DNA from: Tigriopus japonicus
Lineage: Eukaryota; Arthropoda; Copepoda; Harpacticoida; Harpacticidae
DNA: 64,000 bases
Reading direction: 5' to 3'
Assembly: GCA_010645155.1 (NCBI GenBank)
Contig: JAAGOF010000064.1
Location: forward strand, 379,216-443,215
A program made the position numbers and the translations under genes. This document shows, piece after piece, positions 33,345 through 43,548 of the stretch. The stretch's first letter is position 1. Each line of letters starts with the position of its first letter. The notes under the pieces were generated by a model, which worked only from the letters and a program-made list of their open reading frames with translations, made no database searches and was not told the origin of the DNA.

Positions 33345-34330
33345 TACAATACAATCAGGGGATAATTTCCTTGAGGAAGCCACTATGGCTTTCCACAAGT
33401 CTTCCTTTGAGGAGAACTACCTTCCATCTTGGTAAATATAAATATCTCTTTTGAGGATGAACCAAACATTCTCAATTGGATTCAGATCAGGAGAACAAGG
33501 TGGCCAAATCATCAGACGATCTCCAGACAACCCTACTGAAGTCAGGAACTCTTGAGTAGCTTTTTCACCATGAGATGGCGCATTATCATGCTAGAAGATC
33601 AATTTTCTTGAAGTCTACAAAGGGAGCTCATCCAGCCAAGGGAGTAAATTTGTTCTCATGAGTTGGGAGTAGGTGGCAGATGTAATTTTCACTCCGTCAG
33701 GTACCCTGAATGGTCCAAGAAGTTGGTTCCCCATGATTCCTGCCCAAATTATTAGTCCTCCACCACCTTGCTGGCGTCGAAAGCTTGGTGCCTCTCATGG
33801 CCATTTGCAACCAACCCAGTCTTTAAACCAACCATCAGGCCCATCAAGGGTGACACGGACTTCATCGGTGAAGAGGACATCGTGCATTGGTGTCTTCAGG
33901 TACTTCATGGCCCACTGTTGTCGCAGAAGCTTGTGCCTGGGAGTAAGGGGAGGGGCTTTTTGACAGGAGAAATGTTGCTTGCAAGTGATTGGAGAATCCT
34001 GCATTGGGTTGTTCTCGATTATCCTGGCACATTGGCAGCTTGAAAGATGCTCTTGGAAGTCAATCCAGGTTTTTTTTCTTTAGCACACGGGTCAAATTAT
34101 CTCATATCCCGCTGAGATACAGTCCTCAAGATGCCAGCATCACTTCTGATCTTTCTTGGAGACGGATCTGCCACAAACCTCTTGATTGACAACGTGGCGG
34201 CTCAATAACAGGGCAACATCCTTCAGAGGGGTGCCCTTTCCCATTTTGGTGATGATTCTTTGCTTTTCAGCATCTGAGAGGATTGTTGCCCTACCCGTCT
34301 CATTCAAGAGCACATTGAGATACGACAATG
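33345..34330 (-). pseudogene. Dead Tc1/mariner transposase with DD37E spacing
   Basis: Reading down from 34330: a helix-turn-helix region (ATILSDAEKQRIITKMGKG ... PLKDVALLLSRHVV), the first catalytic Asp in VLFTDEVRVTLDGPDGW (about 33850), then HDNAPSH (33579) with the second Asp, and SPDLNPIENVW (about 33475) with the final Glu. Exactly 37 residues separate the second Asp from the Glu, so the signature is DD37E, a known Tc1/mariner lineage described in mosquitoes and other arthropods. A TAG replaces the Gln before HDN, another stop follows QDGR, and the reading frame shifts elsewhere, so it is inactive. Terminal inverted repeats were not found. Confidence 0.85.
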
Positions 34331-34387
34331 AGAATTCATGTCAAGGGTTGCGGTACCATCACGAGCATGTCACCAAAGTTTCAACGA

Positions 34388-34393
34388 TTTATT
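34388..34393 (-). terminator. Possible polyadenylation signal of the large kelch gene
   Basis: AATAAA on the minus strand, about 260 bp after the stop at 34651; a second copy is at 34409-34414. Both overlap the edge of the decayed transposase, so the native signal may have been displaced. Confidence 0.35.
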
Positions 34394-34650
34394 TCAAAAA
34401 TTGGATACTTTATTGAAGAAAAACGTGTTGTGTTATATTATAAAAAACAGTGTACATACAGTACAGAACGTATTCCATAAGTCTTGTGTTTTTCTATCTG
34501 TTATGATTTGAAATTGATGGCAAATCATGCAAGTGAGAAATCGAATAAATGGGCGAGTTTCTTTGCCCAAAATTTTCCCGATCTTTTCCAGCAAACTCTT
34601 CTTCGATACTAGCACTTCTGGTCTACGTTTACACTAGTCTAATTCAAATT

Positions 34651-37600
34651 CTATGCTCTTCTTAACACTGGTAATTGTTTGGTTAAGTAGGCTTGACCAA
34701 GACCGAAAACAATATCGCAAGACTTACGCCACTTTTTCTTACCTGCATCTGGGTTTGCCTCACTCAATATAACAACTTCGTCATGAAGGCCTCCTTCTGT
34801 CGTTCTTTTTGTACTAGCAAAGTGCTCATTCGTTGTTGGTGTGGTCATTGCCATTGGCTTATCCTTTACAGTTGCTGGAAACTCTTCAAAAGTTAGGGTG
34901 TTGGGTCCATTTTGAACCATTACTGAGGCCATAAAGGCCAGATTTGCGGCGAACTTTGAAGTCAGTTTAACGTTGGGTTCATCATTTGAGGTATCTACGA
35001 TCTCTCCAGGTAAGTCGGTTCCTTCAAAATCCAACCCTCCAACTACAGCGATTTGGTTCCACTTGATTCCTACTAATGCGTGGGCAAAACGTGGCTGAAA
35101 ATACATCAATGCCAACAAGAAATACCAATCGGGATCCATCTTCCAAAGGAAATATTTCTATGTTTTTTTACCTTGTTGAGTTTTTGATCCAAGACATGCC
35201 ATTTGTGTTTTTTCTTGTCTTCTATAAACTTCCCGAAATGCCAATACTCAATCGAATCCACCAAGTCTAGACTGGAACCCAGCCCACTAACAATTCCCCC
35301 AACGCATAAAATGGCATCGGTCACCCCAAAAGAAACGGTGTGGAACGACTTTACAACGGCGCACGCGTGGTAAGCACGAGGAAAATTCAATTTCCAAATC
35401 CCCTTGTAAAATCGCTCGTGTTTCTTGGTGTCGTAAATTTCCAGACAGTTGTGGTATCCCGTGGCATTATGTCCAGCGATTGTGAGAACATATCGGTCTG
35501 CATGGAACAGGAATACTTGAATTGGGACCCAATTGGAACCCTTTGGACAGACAGACAGACAGACCCCTATCAAAAATGAGTGATTGCGGACCTATGAATA
35601 TTTACCCTCATAAACTAAGGAAGCAGCCCCTGCTCTATGCATTTTGAGAAACTTGACGTTAGGCACAAAAGTTGGATCCTTATGATCACGAAGCGCCAAG
35701 GTTATGGCAGTTTGGTGGAACACTTCCTTTTCATTGCCAACTCGTTCGTATCCACCTGGAATGGAAGAGAGTTGATTGTGCACTTTCTGTATCCATGAGC
35801 TTGGGTAAACTTTTCAATGAGGGGACTTCGTACATACAAAGGTTATCAATTTCTTCCCTGAACAGTGACGCGTTCAATGACGTGATAGGGAAGCATTCGT
35901 GAGGATATGAGGCCACTCACCTATGATGTAGAGCGTGTTATTTGCAACAGCGGTAGATGCAGCTAAAACTGGAATCGGCAATGGTCCAAACTTTTCCCAA
36001 CCCGCTTTCACCGAACCCTGAGTGGACTTTCGGTAACAATCGGAGTTGACCTTGAGGTCTCCCAATTTAGCCTCATGTGAGTAAGGAGAGCTGGTACCGC
36101 CGCAAATTACCAGATGTCCCGATAAATGACCAGCTATCAACATTCTCGTCTTTTCAGGTAACAACTCACGTGAGGTAAAAATACCATGTTCATTGACCTA
36201 AGATTGTGTTGCAGAAGGAGAAGCCTCGTCTTTTTATGTGCTGAATTGTGGCAAATACATATTACTAGGGACAGGAACTTTAGACGAATAAACTTATTCG
36301 TCTTTTTTCGTCTTTATTCGTCTTTTTTACTCTTATTCGTCGCGATAAATTTATTCGTCTAATTTGGATTTTATTCGTCTTTTTTCGTCTAATCCGGCAA
36401 TTACACTCAACTTTTTTCGTCTAATTAGTCAAAAAATTGATTTTTTGGTTTTTTTTCTCAAATTTTAAAGCAAATAGACACTTTTTTTAAAAGTTCAACT
36501 CCAAAACTTGGGCCAAAGTAATAGTTTGATTTTCAGTTGCGTTATTGCACGAGCAAAATATGATCCACACTTGTATTTTAACTTGTAGAGTTTCCTGACA
36601 GACGCAGAAAGAAAAGGTCACCACTATTGGAATGAAAGGCTATCTGACTATGCAAACAACTAATGTGTCAGCAAACCTGTTGCTAAATATTACTCTATTG
36701 AAAATGTTGAAATAAGGACGGTTGACCATTGACCATTTCTTGATCATTTGGCACTTTTCCGTTAGTTAATTTTATTGATTTTGCCGTTTTGCACAAGGGG
36801 GTAGCTGTTCCCCTCAATAGAGGATTTTAAACCAAGCTTGAAAAATTTGCCAATAGACGGCGTGAAAGAGTGGCCAAGTACTAAGCACTAAGCTCACAAG
36901 TCTTTTCTAGAGATCTAGTCTTTTCTCTTTACTGGCCCAACCTTCCCATCTATTGGTGAATTTTTCAAGCTTGGTTTAATGTCCTCTATTGGGCCACACA
37001 TTAGGTCTACTTCATGGGCAGCAGTTTTAATCCTCTTTTTATCCTCGTGACCGGCAATTCATTAGTTTTTTTTGTCGTGTAAGTTAGTTTTTTTCGTCTT
37101 TTTTCGTCTAATGTAGCCTTTTATTCGTCTTTTTTCGTCTAATCGGGCAATTTTATTCGTCTTTATTCGTCTAATCAGGTACTTTTATTCGTCTTTTTTC
37201 GTCTATTTTGACAGTTTTATTCGTCTAAACTTCCTGTCCCTACATATTACCTTGCTCATGTTGTCCACGTTTGTTAAATATTTCATGTTTAAACCACCCA
37301 ATAATATGACTTCAGGTCCGGCAGGTTTTTCTTGGCCAGATATTGAAGCTCGGTTAAAACTCCCCATTACTGAAGTCGAGGTTTCTTTTCCTTGTTCCTC
37401 AGGGAAATATTCCTCTTCGTACTCGGACGAATAGAAGTTGTCCATGTCATGGAGATAGGTAGTGTAGTTGGACCCGAGGTAATTCGTGTGTTCCATCACT
37501 TCTTCAACGTTTCTTTTTCTTCTTAGCAATTCTTTAGCCTCAATCTGAGCAAAAAAAGCACGAGGTCGACTCAAGCAATCCTTTTGCGTTGGCTCCCACT

Positions 37601-38933
37601 TATTTGATTCTTGAATCCTTAAAATTTCACATGTTCCTTGGGTTCCAAATTGGTTGAGTCCTCCAATTGCCATTAATTTGTCGTCCTCGGAAATGAATAA
37701 TGTAAAACCTAATCTGGACGTTGTCATGCTTGGAATGCTGACCAAGTCTTTAACTTGTCCGTTGGGATAGAACACTTCCACGGAATTTAAAACTTGGAAC
37801 ATGTCTCTGGGACCCAACTGAAACCCTCCAGCTAAAATGACCACCTGGTTTCCCGCAAATTCAGTCGCAACGCATGCATGATGGGCTCTTGGGACTTTCA
37901 TGAAACCGATTTCTTTCCATTCTGGGCTTGTGACGTCGAAGCTCCAAATGTTTTGGAACACCCGGTCATAAGTGTTGCCACCCGAAAGAATCACGGTTTG
38001 GTTTTGGATCACAGCGCATGCACCCACTAACCCACTTGGCAAATGTCCAATCTCTTGCCATTCTCTCGCATTCTCCAAAAGGGCAAACACTTGGTTCGAA
38101 AATTCTTGAGATTTGAGATTGAACCCTCCAAGGGTGTACCAAATTGAATTTTCATAGGTAACATGGGCAGAACCCACCAATGGCACAGGTAGCGAATTTA
38201 GAGTGTGCCAGGGTCCTTCCAGATTTCTTTGTTTGTGCCAGCAATTCACCTTCACTTGCTGTTCGGATCCATTGACTATTTGTAACTCATTCCATTTGAA
38301 ATGAGTTGTTCCGCATATCACAACTTTATCGCCCAACCAGGTAAAAGAGGGGTAAGCCAAAGTCTCGGGGAATGTATGGATTCGAAATCCGTCCTGGCCT
38401 TGGAACAGTGGTTTGATATCGTCCAGAACTTCATTGCCATCAAATCCGCCCCCTACAACTAGTTTTCTCTGCTCATCTGTTCAAAAAAGAGCATAAGCGA
38501 TTTCTCATTAGTAAATACCTTTCCACCATTAGTGCTCTCGAACCCGTTTACCTGTTTGCTTCTTGTCATCCAGAACTCTCCAAATGTTTCGTCTCATAGG
38601 AACATACGATGGTTTTGGAGTAGTGGAGCTCAAAAGCTCGTCCAACAGGGGAGCATAATGTTGCACAACTGACCTTGATTCCAAAAAGTCCTTGCGTTGC
38701 TGAAAACCAAGTCCTATCTAGTGCACAGGGACATTTCAAATCTCAAGCAAATTATGGTATTCAATCAAGAGACGAAAGTCAAATTTCCGTTGCCATATTG
38801 CGGAACAAATGACAATTTATAGGTAATGAAAGGCGTTAAATGTGTTTGCTTTGGCCCAGTTTGATTGAGATTTGCTACCCTTTGAGACGAAAACAAGGGA
38901 CAAAACTACTACAAATAAAGGCAAGGCCACCAT
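34651..38933 (-). CDS. Predicted secreted kelch-repeat protein, 854 aa, with transposon in intron 3
   Basis: Exons (descending): 38933-38879, 38713-38552, 38476-37251, 36197-35921, 35755-35606, 35497-35172, 35094-34743, 34667-34651. Every junction is GT-AG and in phase. The start MVALPLFVVVLSLVFVSKG is a clear signal peptide, giving an extracellular or lumenal protein. Residues about 73-385 carry one kelch set (RKLVVGGGFD, DKVVICG, IWYTLGGF, TVILSGG, QVVILAGGF, KLMAIGGL). RRKR at 391-394 is a furin-like site, followed by an acidic Tyr-rich linker. A second set follows from about 460 (EVILLGGL, LVICGGTSS, TLYIIGGYER, YVLTIAGHN, AILCVGGIVSG, IAVVGGLDF). The two halves read as two propellers that could be cut apart. 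Exons 1/2 and 8 are the least certain. Intron 3 (36198-37250) carries a hAT-type element. Partner and function are unknown; the small neighbour at 30223-31882 is a paralogue. Confidence 0.85.
36266..37242. mobile_element. Non-autonomous hAT-type element, 977 bp, TSD CATATTAC
   Basis: Both ends read TAGGGACAGGAA followed, after one variable base, by TTTAGACGAATAAA, in inverted orientation. The 8-bp flanks CATATTAC at 36258-36265 and 37243-37250 are identical, the hAT hallmark. The interior holds many subterminal copies of TTATTCGTCTTTTTTCGTCT and its variants in both halves, a typical hAT transposase-binding layout, and no transposase frame. On the coding (minus) strand the duplication is GTAATATG, the first eight bases of kelch intron 3. 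Confidence 0.95.
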
Positions 38934-38955
38934 GATGTGTCAATAGAAAAACAAC

Positions 38956-38961
38956 TTTATT
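38956..38961 (-). terminator. Polyadenylation signal of the 578-aa gene
   Basis: AATAAA on the minus strand, 134 bp past the stop codon at 39095. The expected cleavage site falls at about the start codon of the large kelch gene (38933), so the kelch promoter must overlap the 3' untranslated region of its upstream neighbour. Confidence 0.55.
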
Positions 38962-39094
38962 GTCAGACGAAGTACCGATCACAAATCACAGTCGATCAAT
39001 TTTTAAAGGCATCTTGTTTCAAGCACTAACTTATGTTGACTTTGACACACTTCGATGAACACAATAAATAAATGAATGACGACGCCAAGGAGGA

Positions 39095-40831
39095 CTAGAA
39101 AACCTCCATCAGATCAAGGAACTCGTTGAAAGTGAGCGTGGTTTCTGCTTGCTCTTGAACTGATTTTTCAATCCTCTCTGACAATGAAGGCTCCAAACTC
39201 ATAGGCAGGGAAATGTCCTCAGGCTCATTCCATTGCACCAGTGGCGGGGTCTGATCGTCGAATTTAGGGGTCAATTTGCCGCTTGCATCTGTCAGGTCGT
39301 CAAAGTTGATGGACTCAATGGTTAATTGCTGTTCGATTCTACCCCCGTCCTCTTCAAACTGAGAGCCTATGCACTTTACTGTTCCATCCATGACAATCAA
39401 ATCGAGCTCCCGGCCAAATCCCTTGGCCATGGCCTTCGAGAGTAAACTTCGTTCTTTGCGAATGGGATCGTCGAATCCATCCATCAAAGTGAGTTTTGAT
39501 CTTCGTCTGGAGGCTTCTAATCGGGTTAATTCGTTCAAACCAGCCCTCAGCCAAGGTGAGACCTTGTCCTCGGAGGTCCTTTGAGTGGTCTTTGGATTGT
39601 CTTCGCCATCACTTTCTAAGATGCCGGACGAGACTGTGGTGGCCTCATCAGAATCTCTTCGAATTCGAGCACGGCCAATCTCGTCTTTAAATCGAACCAA
39701 ATCCGGAAAGGCCGGTTGAGTTTTTTTGGGCAGAACGGATTGTCCGTCTTGTTTCAGCCTTGTGTAAAAGCGCTTTTTTCTCATCTCCAAGATCTGCTCT
39801 CTTCTGAGGCGCTCATTTTCCTTTCGGAGTTCTTCTTCCTTCCGTTTCCGCTCTTCTTCCTTTATCCGCTCTTCGTGACGCTTGAGATCGAGTTGCTTTT
39901 TGGCCTCTTGTTCCGCACAAGGACATTGAACCGGATGATTTTCTCCAGGATATTCTTCTCCGGTGAGATTTTCGATACATACTCGATTCGATTGAATCCT
40001 CAAAGCCTTGTTCAGCATGTCCTCATAAGCATTCTCCAACGCTTCGATCTTTTCCCAAGCATCTGCCATGGTTTCCTTGATGATCTCAGTCTTTTGGTAG
40101 ATCTGCTTGACCATGAGGTTGATCTTCAGGTCTCTATTGCCACAATAACGTCGGAAGTGAAAATCGCCACATGTTCGGCATTGCCTCAATCTGGAGGGGA
40201 ACTTTTTCTTCTTGGTACTGATGACTTTCTTCTTCCTTCGACTTTCTTCACTCTTTCGAGCTCTTTTGAGTTTCCATTGATCCAGTTCCTCTTTCGTTGG
40301 AATTCTACCGGTAACATTGGTTTTAACACGTGGTTGCACCAAGGCATGCTTCTTGATGATTCTTTGAATGAGATGCTGGCGAACTAATTTGCATAGATGA
40401 GCATGTGGCGTCCCAAACTCATCGATTGATTTATACCGACTTCGTGCTGGATCCACAGGCGTCGATTCCATGTTGAATTCGGCAGGCTTTGGCACGACAT
40501 TGACTTTGGCAGAAAAGAGTTCGGAGGCGACCAATTCAATCCATTGGCGAGCTCCAATCAAAGCTTTGGCTTTTCTTTTGCTCTTGGCAGTCGGAATTGG
40601 CGAGAGGCTATCTGCCATGGTTGGACTGTGACCTTGACGAATTTGATTCGTTTTCGACAACGTGAAGATGTCAAAGACAGCCTTCTTTGTGGTTGGCAAC
40701 GGAATATTGAGTTTAGCCTCGGGAATAGGAGGAGGGTGGGTCATTTCATCGCCGCTCTCAATTGATGGACTGGACTGCTGAGCCCTCAACTTGGCCAGTC
40801 TCCTCAGCTTTTGGCGGAGTTTCTTCTTCAT
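39095..40831 (-). CDS. Unrecognised 578-aa protein with zinc-knuckle-like motif and coiled coil
   Basis: One long uninterrupted frame with convincing coding character. I do not recognise the family. Visible features are a very basic start (KKKLRQKLRRLAKLR), a Pro-rich stretch at 30-50, a Lys/Arg-rich segment at 185-212, then C218-x2-C221-x3-H225-x4-C230 (CRTCGDFHFRRYC). That spacing is like the zinc knuckle of eIF3g-type proteins (CxxCxxxHxxxxC). Next come helical residues 235-285, a Cys-rich spot (VQCPCAEQEAKK, 301-312), a strongly charged coiled coil at about 306-352 and an acidic C-terminus. An acceptor (TTTTCAG) just upstream of the ATG suggests a 5' untranslated exon. The motif and charge pattern hint at RNA or cytoskeletal binding, but that is a guess. 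Confidence 0.75.
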   Translation of the reverse strand: MKKKLRQKLRRLAKLRAQQSSPSIESGDEMTHPPPIPEAKLNIPLPTTKKAVFDIFTLSKTNQIRQGHSPTMADSLSPIPTAKSKRKAKALIGARQWIELVASELFSAKVNVVPKPAEFNMESTPVDPARSRYKSIDEFGTPHAHLCKLVRQHLIQRIIKKHALVQPRVKTNVTGRIPTKEELDQWKLKRARKSEESRRKKKVISTKKKKFPSRLRQCRTCGDFHFRRYCGNRDLKINLMVKQIYQKTEIIKETMADAWEKIEALENAYEDMLNKALRIQSNRVCIENLTGEEYPGENHPVQCPCAEQEAKKQLDLKRHEERIKEEERKRKEEELRKENERLRREQILEMRKKRFYTRLKQDGQSVLPKKTQPAFPDLVRFKDEIGRARIRRDSDEATTVSSGILESDGEDNPKTTQRTSEDKVSPWLRAGLNELTRLEASRRRSKLTLMDGFDDPIRKERSLLSKAMAKGFGRELDLIVMDGTVKCIGSQFEEDGGRIEQQLTIESINFDDLTDASGKLTPKFDDQTPPLVQWNEPEDISLPMSLEPSLSERIEKSVQEQAETTLTFNEFLDLMEVF

Positions 40832-43548
40832 GATGGACTGATCTGAAAATATGAGGTAACAAAACTGCTGAGTTCCGGGATTGCTTTGTTACAGCTAACT
40901 GAACGAGTTAGGTGTTAAGATTGGGTGGGTGAGAATCGTGAGCAACTCCATTACCACCCAAGGCATTATACATACACCACTCATTTGTTAGTTTTCTCTA
41001 TTCTTCGCCGTCACGACTGCCACTTCCTCATGCCTACTGTACACATAAAGTTTTGTCATGACATTGACCTCAGAAATGAAAGGCATTCAGCGAGCGGATC
41101 CATAATGAACAATGTCTTGGCAGTGAATAATGATTGGTAATGTTGCATTTACGTAGGGACACCTCCGCGAAGCAAGAAACTTTTGTATTTAGGGGCCTCA
41201 TATGCCCAAAATAAAATTGCTGTTCCTTCAGTAGTTGGAGGTTGAATTTCGTAGGTGACCGAAATGGCGAACGCAGCCATGAGCTTCTTTACTTCATTAG
41301 CCAAAACAAGAACGGTTGGTCAAATAAATGATAGCTTTCACTCGTTCACCTTCAGGATTTGGTCTTGTGGCACTCACCAGACTTTATTGCACTATTTTTG
41401 AAGATAGTATCAAGTTCCTGCTTTGGCCATGCAAATCCAACTGAGATCTACCAAATTTCGATTCGAGGGAGGAAACAAGCGAGTCTTTTCATGTGAAATC
41501 CACCTTCTCATGCTTTTGGCCAAGGATTCACCCGAAGGACTTGGTTGGAGTCGCTTGTCGATACTCATTTGACTTGATGGAGACATCGATATCATGATCG
41601 GTGTCCTACGGTGGTGAGTAGAGAAAAAAAAACTGAATCAACAATCCAACATGAAGAGTCTCGAATCAGGTGGTGGCTCATGTTCAATGGTTAACCTACA
41701 TCAGATATATTTCCCCCTCTCAATGACGTTGGAAGAACAGTGGGAACCGAACTAAATATTTGCAGATTGGTTGAATTTGCTTTCACACGCTGTTGACGCT
41801 GGAGGTCGCTCTCTTCATCTCACCTCGTTTCGTCGTCAAAGAACAGGAAATTTGTGGAACTAAACAAAGTTAAACTCCCCTTGCACTTCCGGACTAAAAT
41901 GACATGCATACGTGCACTTGAATTAAGGTACGTCGGAGAAGTGGCGTAAATGAACACTTAAGCAAGTTAAAACACAGTGAATATTAACTCAGAAAAGAAA
42001 GTCCAGAAGCTCAGAAGAACAACCCAACGTGTTAGGTAAATTTGATGTTTTGAATGAAGGTGAATTGTCCAGGTCCTTAAAAACTATTCGTACTGTATTT
42101 TTCTAATCGTGTATTCAGGCTGAACTACTGTGTGTAACGCTTAAAAAATGCTTGTGAACAAGTGTCGGAAATTAACCATAATAGTTTGTAGCAGAGTCAA
42201 AACATTTTTTATGTAAACTAACTAGCTTTCTTGGTTCAATGAGACTTTCTTAAATTGGTTGACTTTCACACGTAAATAAAAAAAATGATGAATACTTACC
42301 GGTATTTCCCTATTGTCTTTGGTGAATGATTGACAAGACCCTTAAAATATAGTACTGGGCCTCATTTTTGTGCTCGAGGTGAGCAACATTTGTTTGTCTG
42401 ACTTTTTTGACATTCAATTGTTCGAAGGCTAACAGTTTTGATACATTGTTGGCCTCGGTTCAATAGGAACTTTTTATGTATGTTATTGGCCATGAGTACA
42501 TAATTTGAGAAACCGTAATGGTTAATCGAGCCACCAATTCAACATAGACCTAACTAGAGTCCCAAGGTCAACTTTGATTATATGTTATTGAGTTCGTTTA
42601 GAGGATGAAGAAACGCTTGGAATTATGAGCTCGCTCTGTTCACATCCGAATGTTCGAATGCCTTTGACTTTTTCGATATTGAAGGTTTCGTTCTTGGGAA
42701 TACCGGTCATTTTAATCAAATGCGGTTTTTTCCCTAATGTTAGCTTCGTTGTTTGCACAAATCGAAATTTTAGAAAGTTCCACAACTTAAAACCATAAAT
42801 AAAGCTTTGCCCACCAGATTTTAACAATATGATGTTCCTACCTGATGCCAACTTGTGTCACCTATGAGCCATCATCCTTCACTGAGAAACTCAAAGACAA
42901 GCCTTGGATGGAAACGCGAGTCTCGTGCAGCGTTGGGTTGTGATCTATGCAGAACTGCCTCGTTGACGTCTCGAGGCAAAACTGAATGAAGCCGGTTGTT
43001 GTGTGCCTTATTCCAAAAGAACTCGAAGCTCTCGAGGAAAAGCCAGCAAGGTAAGGAACCTGGTGTTGGCTCGGACATTTATGTTGGCTCATGACGAGCA
43101 GAGAAAAGACATTAGGGCCTAGCCACTACCATCCCCATTTACCACTAATATGTGCGTTGGACTTGCTTGGTGGGCATTAAGACCAACCTGAATGGCGTGC
43201 CTTGGAAAATTGCACATGGTTGTCAGTTAACTGTTGGCAATTATAGAAATCACAAGTTGGCAATGCAAATCTCAAGTGCAATGGCAATTTTGAACGTCAG
43301 CTCATGTTTTGCCAATTGAAAGTGCTCGAGGAACAGAAAATGTCACTGTTCCAATTTTTTTTGTCTCGTCTGAACCGGCATCATTTTCGAGGATTTTGGC
43401 TTCAAGCCAAGAAAGCCGTCGTTGAAGTGTTCGTGACCACACTTCTTTGAGGGCAAATTTAGTCTCAGCGGTAAAAGCATTTCCTTCTAACAAGGAGGAA
43501 CCTGTTCCACCAATTTGTTTGAGAGCGTCAACTCCACAGCAAGCCATC
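40832..43548. other. Intergenic region between divergent genes
   Basis: The 578-aa gene (minus) and the SMYD gene (plus) diverge from here, so both promoters should lie inside. No TATA box or known operator could be assigned. I see no transposon ends. One small frame (41410-41595, minus) is listed separately; the other short frames look like chance. Confidence 0.5.
41410..41595 (-). CDS. Small open frame, 61 aa, uncertain
   Basis: ATG at 41595 opens 61 codons (MISMSPSSQMSIDKRLQPSP ...) ending in a stop at 41410. Residue composition, with SGESLAKSMRRWISHEK and FPPSNRNLVDLSW, looks more protein-like than nearby chance frames. It is not recognised and has no supporting context; it may be a 5' exon of the 578-aa gene or nothing. 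Confidence 0.25.
   Translation of the reverse strand: MISMSPSSQMSIDKRLQPSPSGESLAKSMRRWISHEKTRLFPPSNRNLVDLSWICMAKAGT

Noticed and set aside
34651..36197. Treating the region below the hAT-type element as a separate kelch gene
   Set aside because: Exon 4 at 36197 lacks a signal peptide and its own start, and joins in phase with the exon ending at 37251 once the transposon is recognised as intronic.
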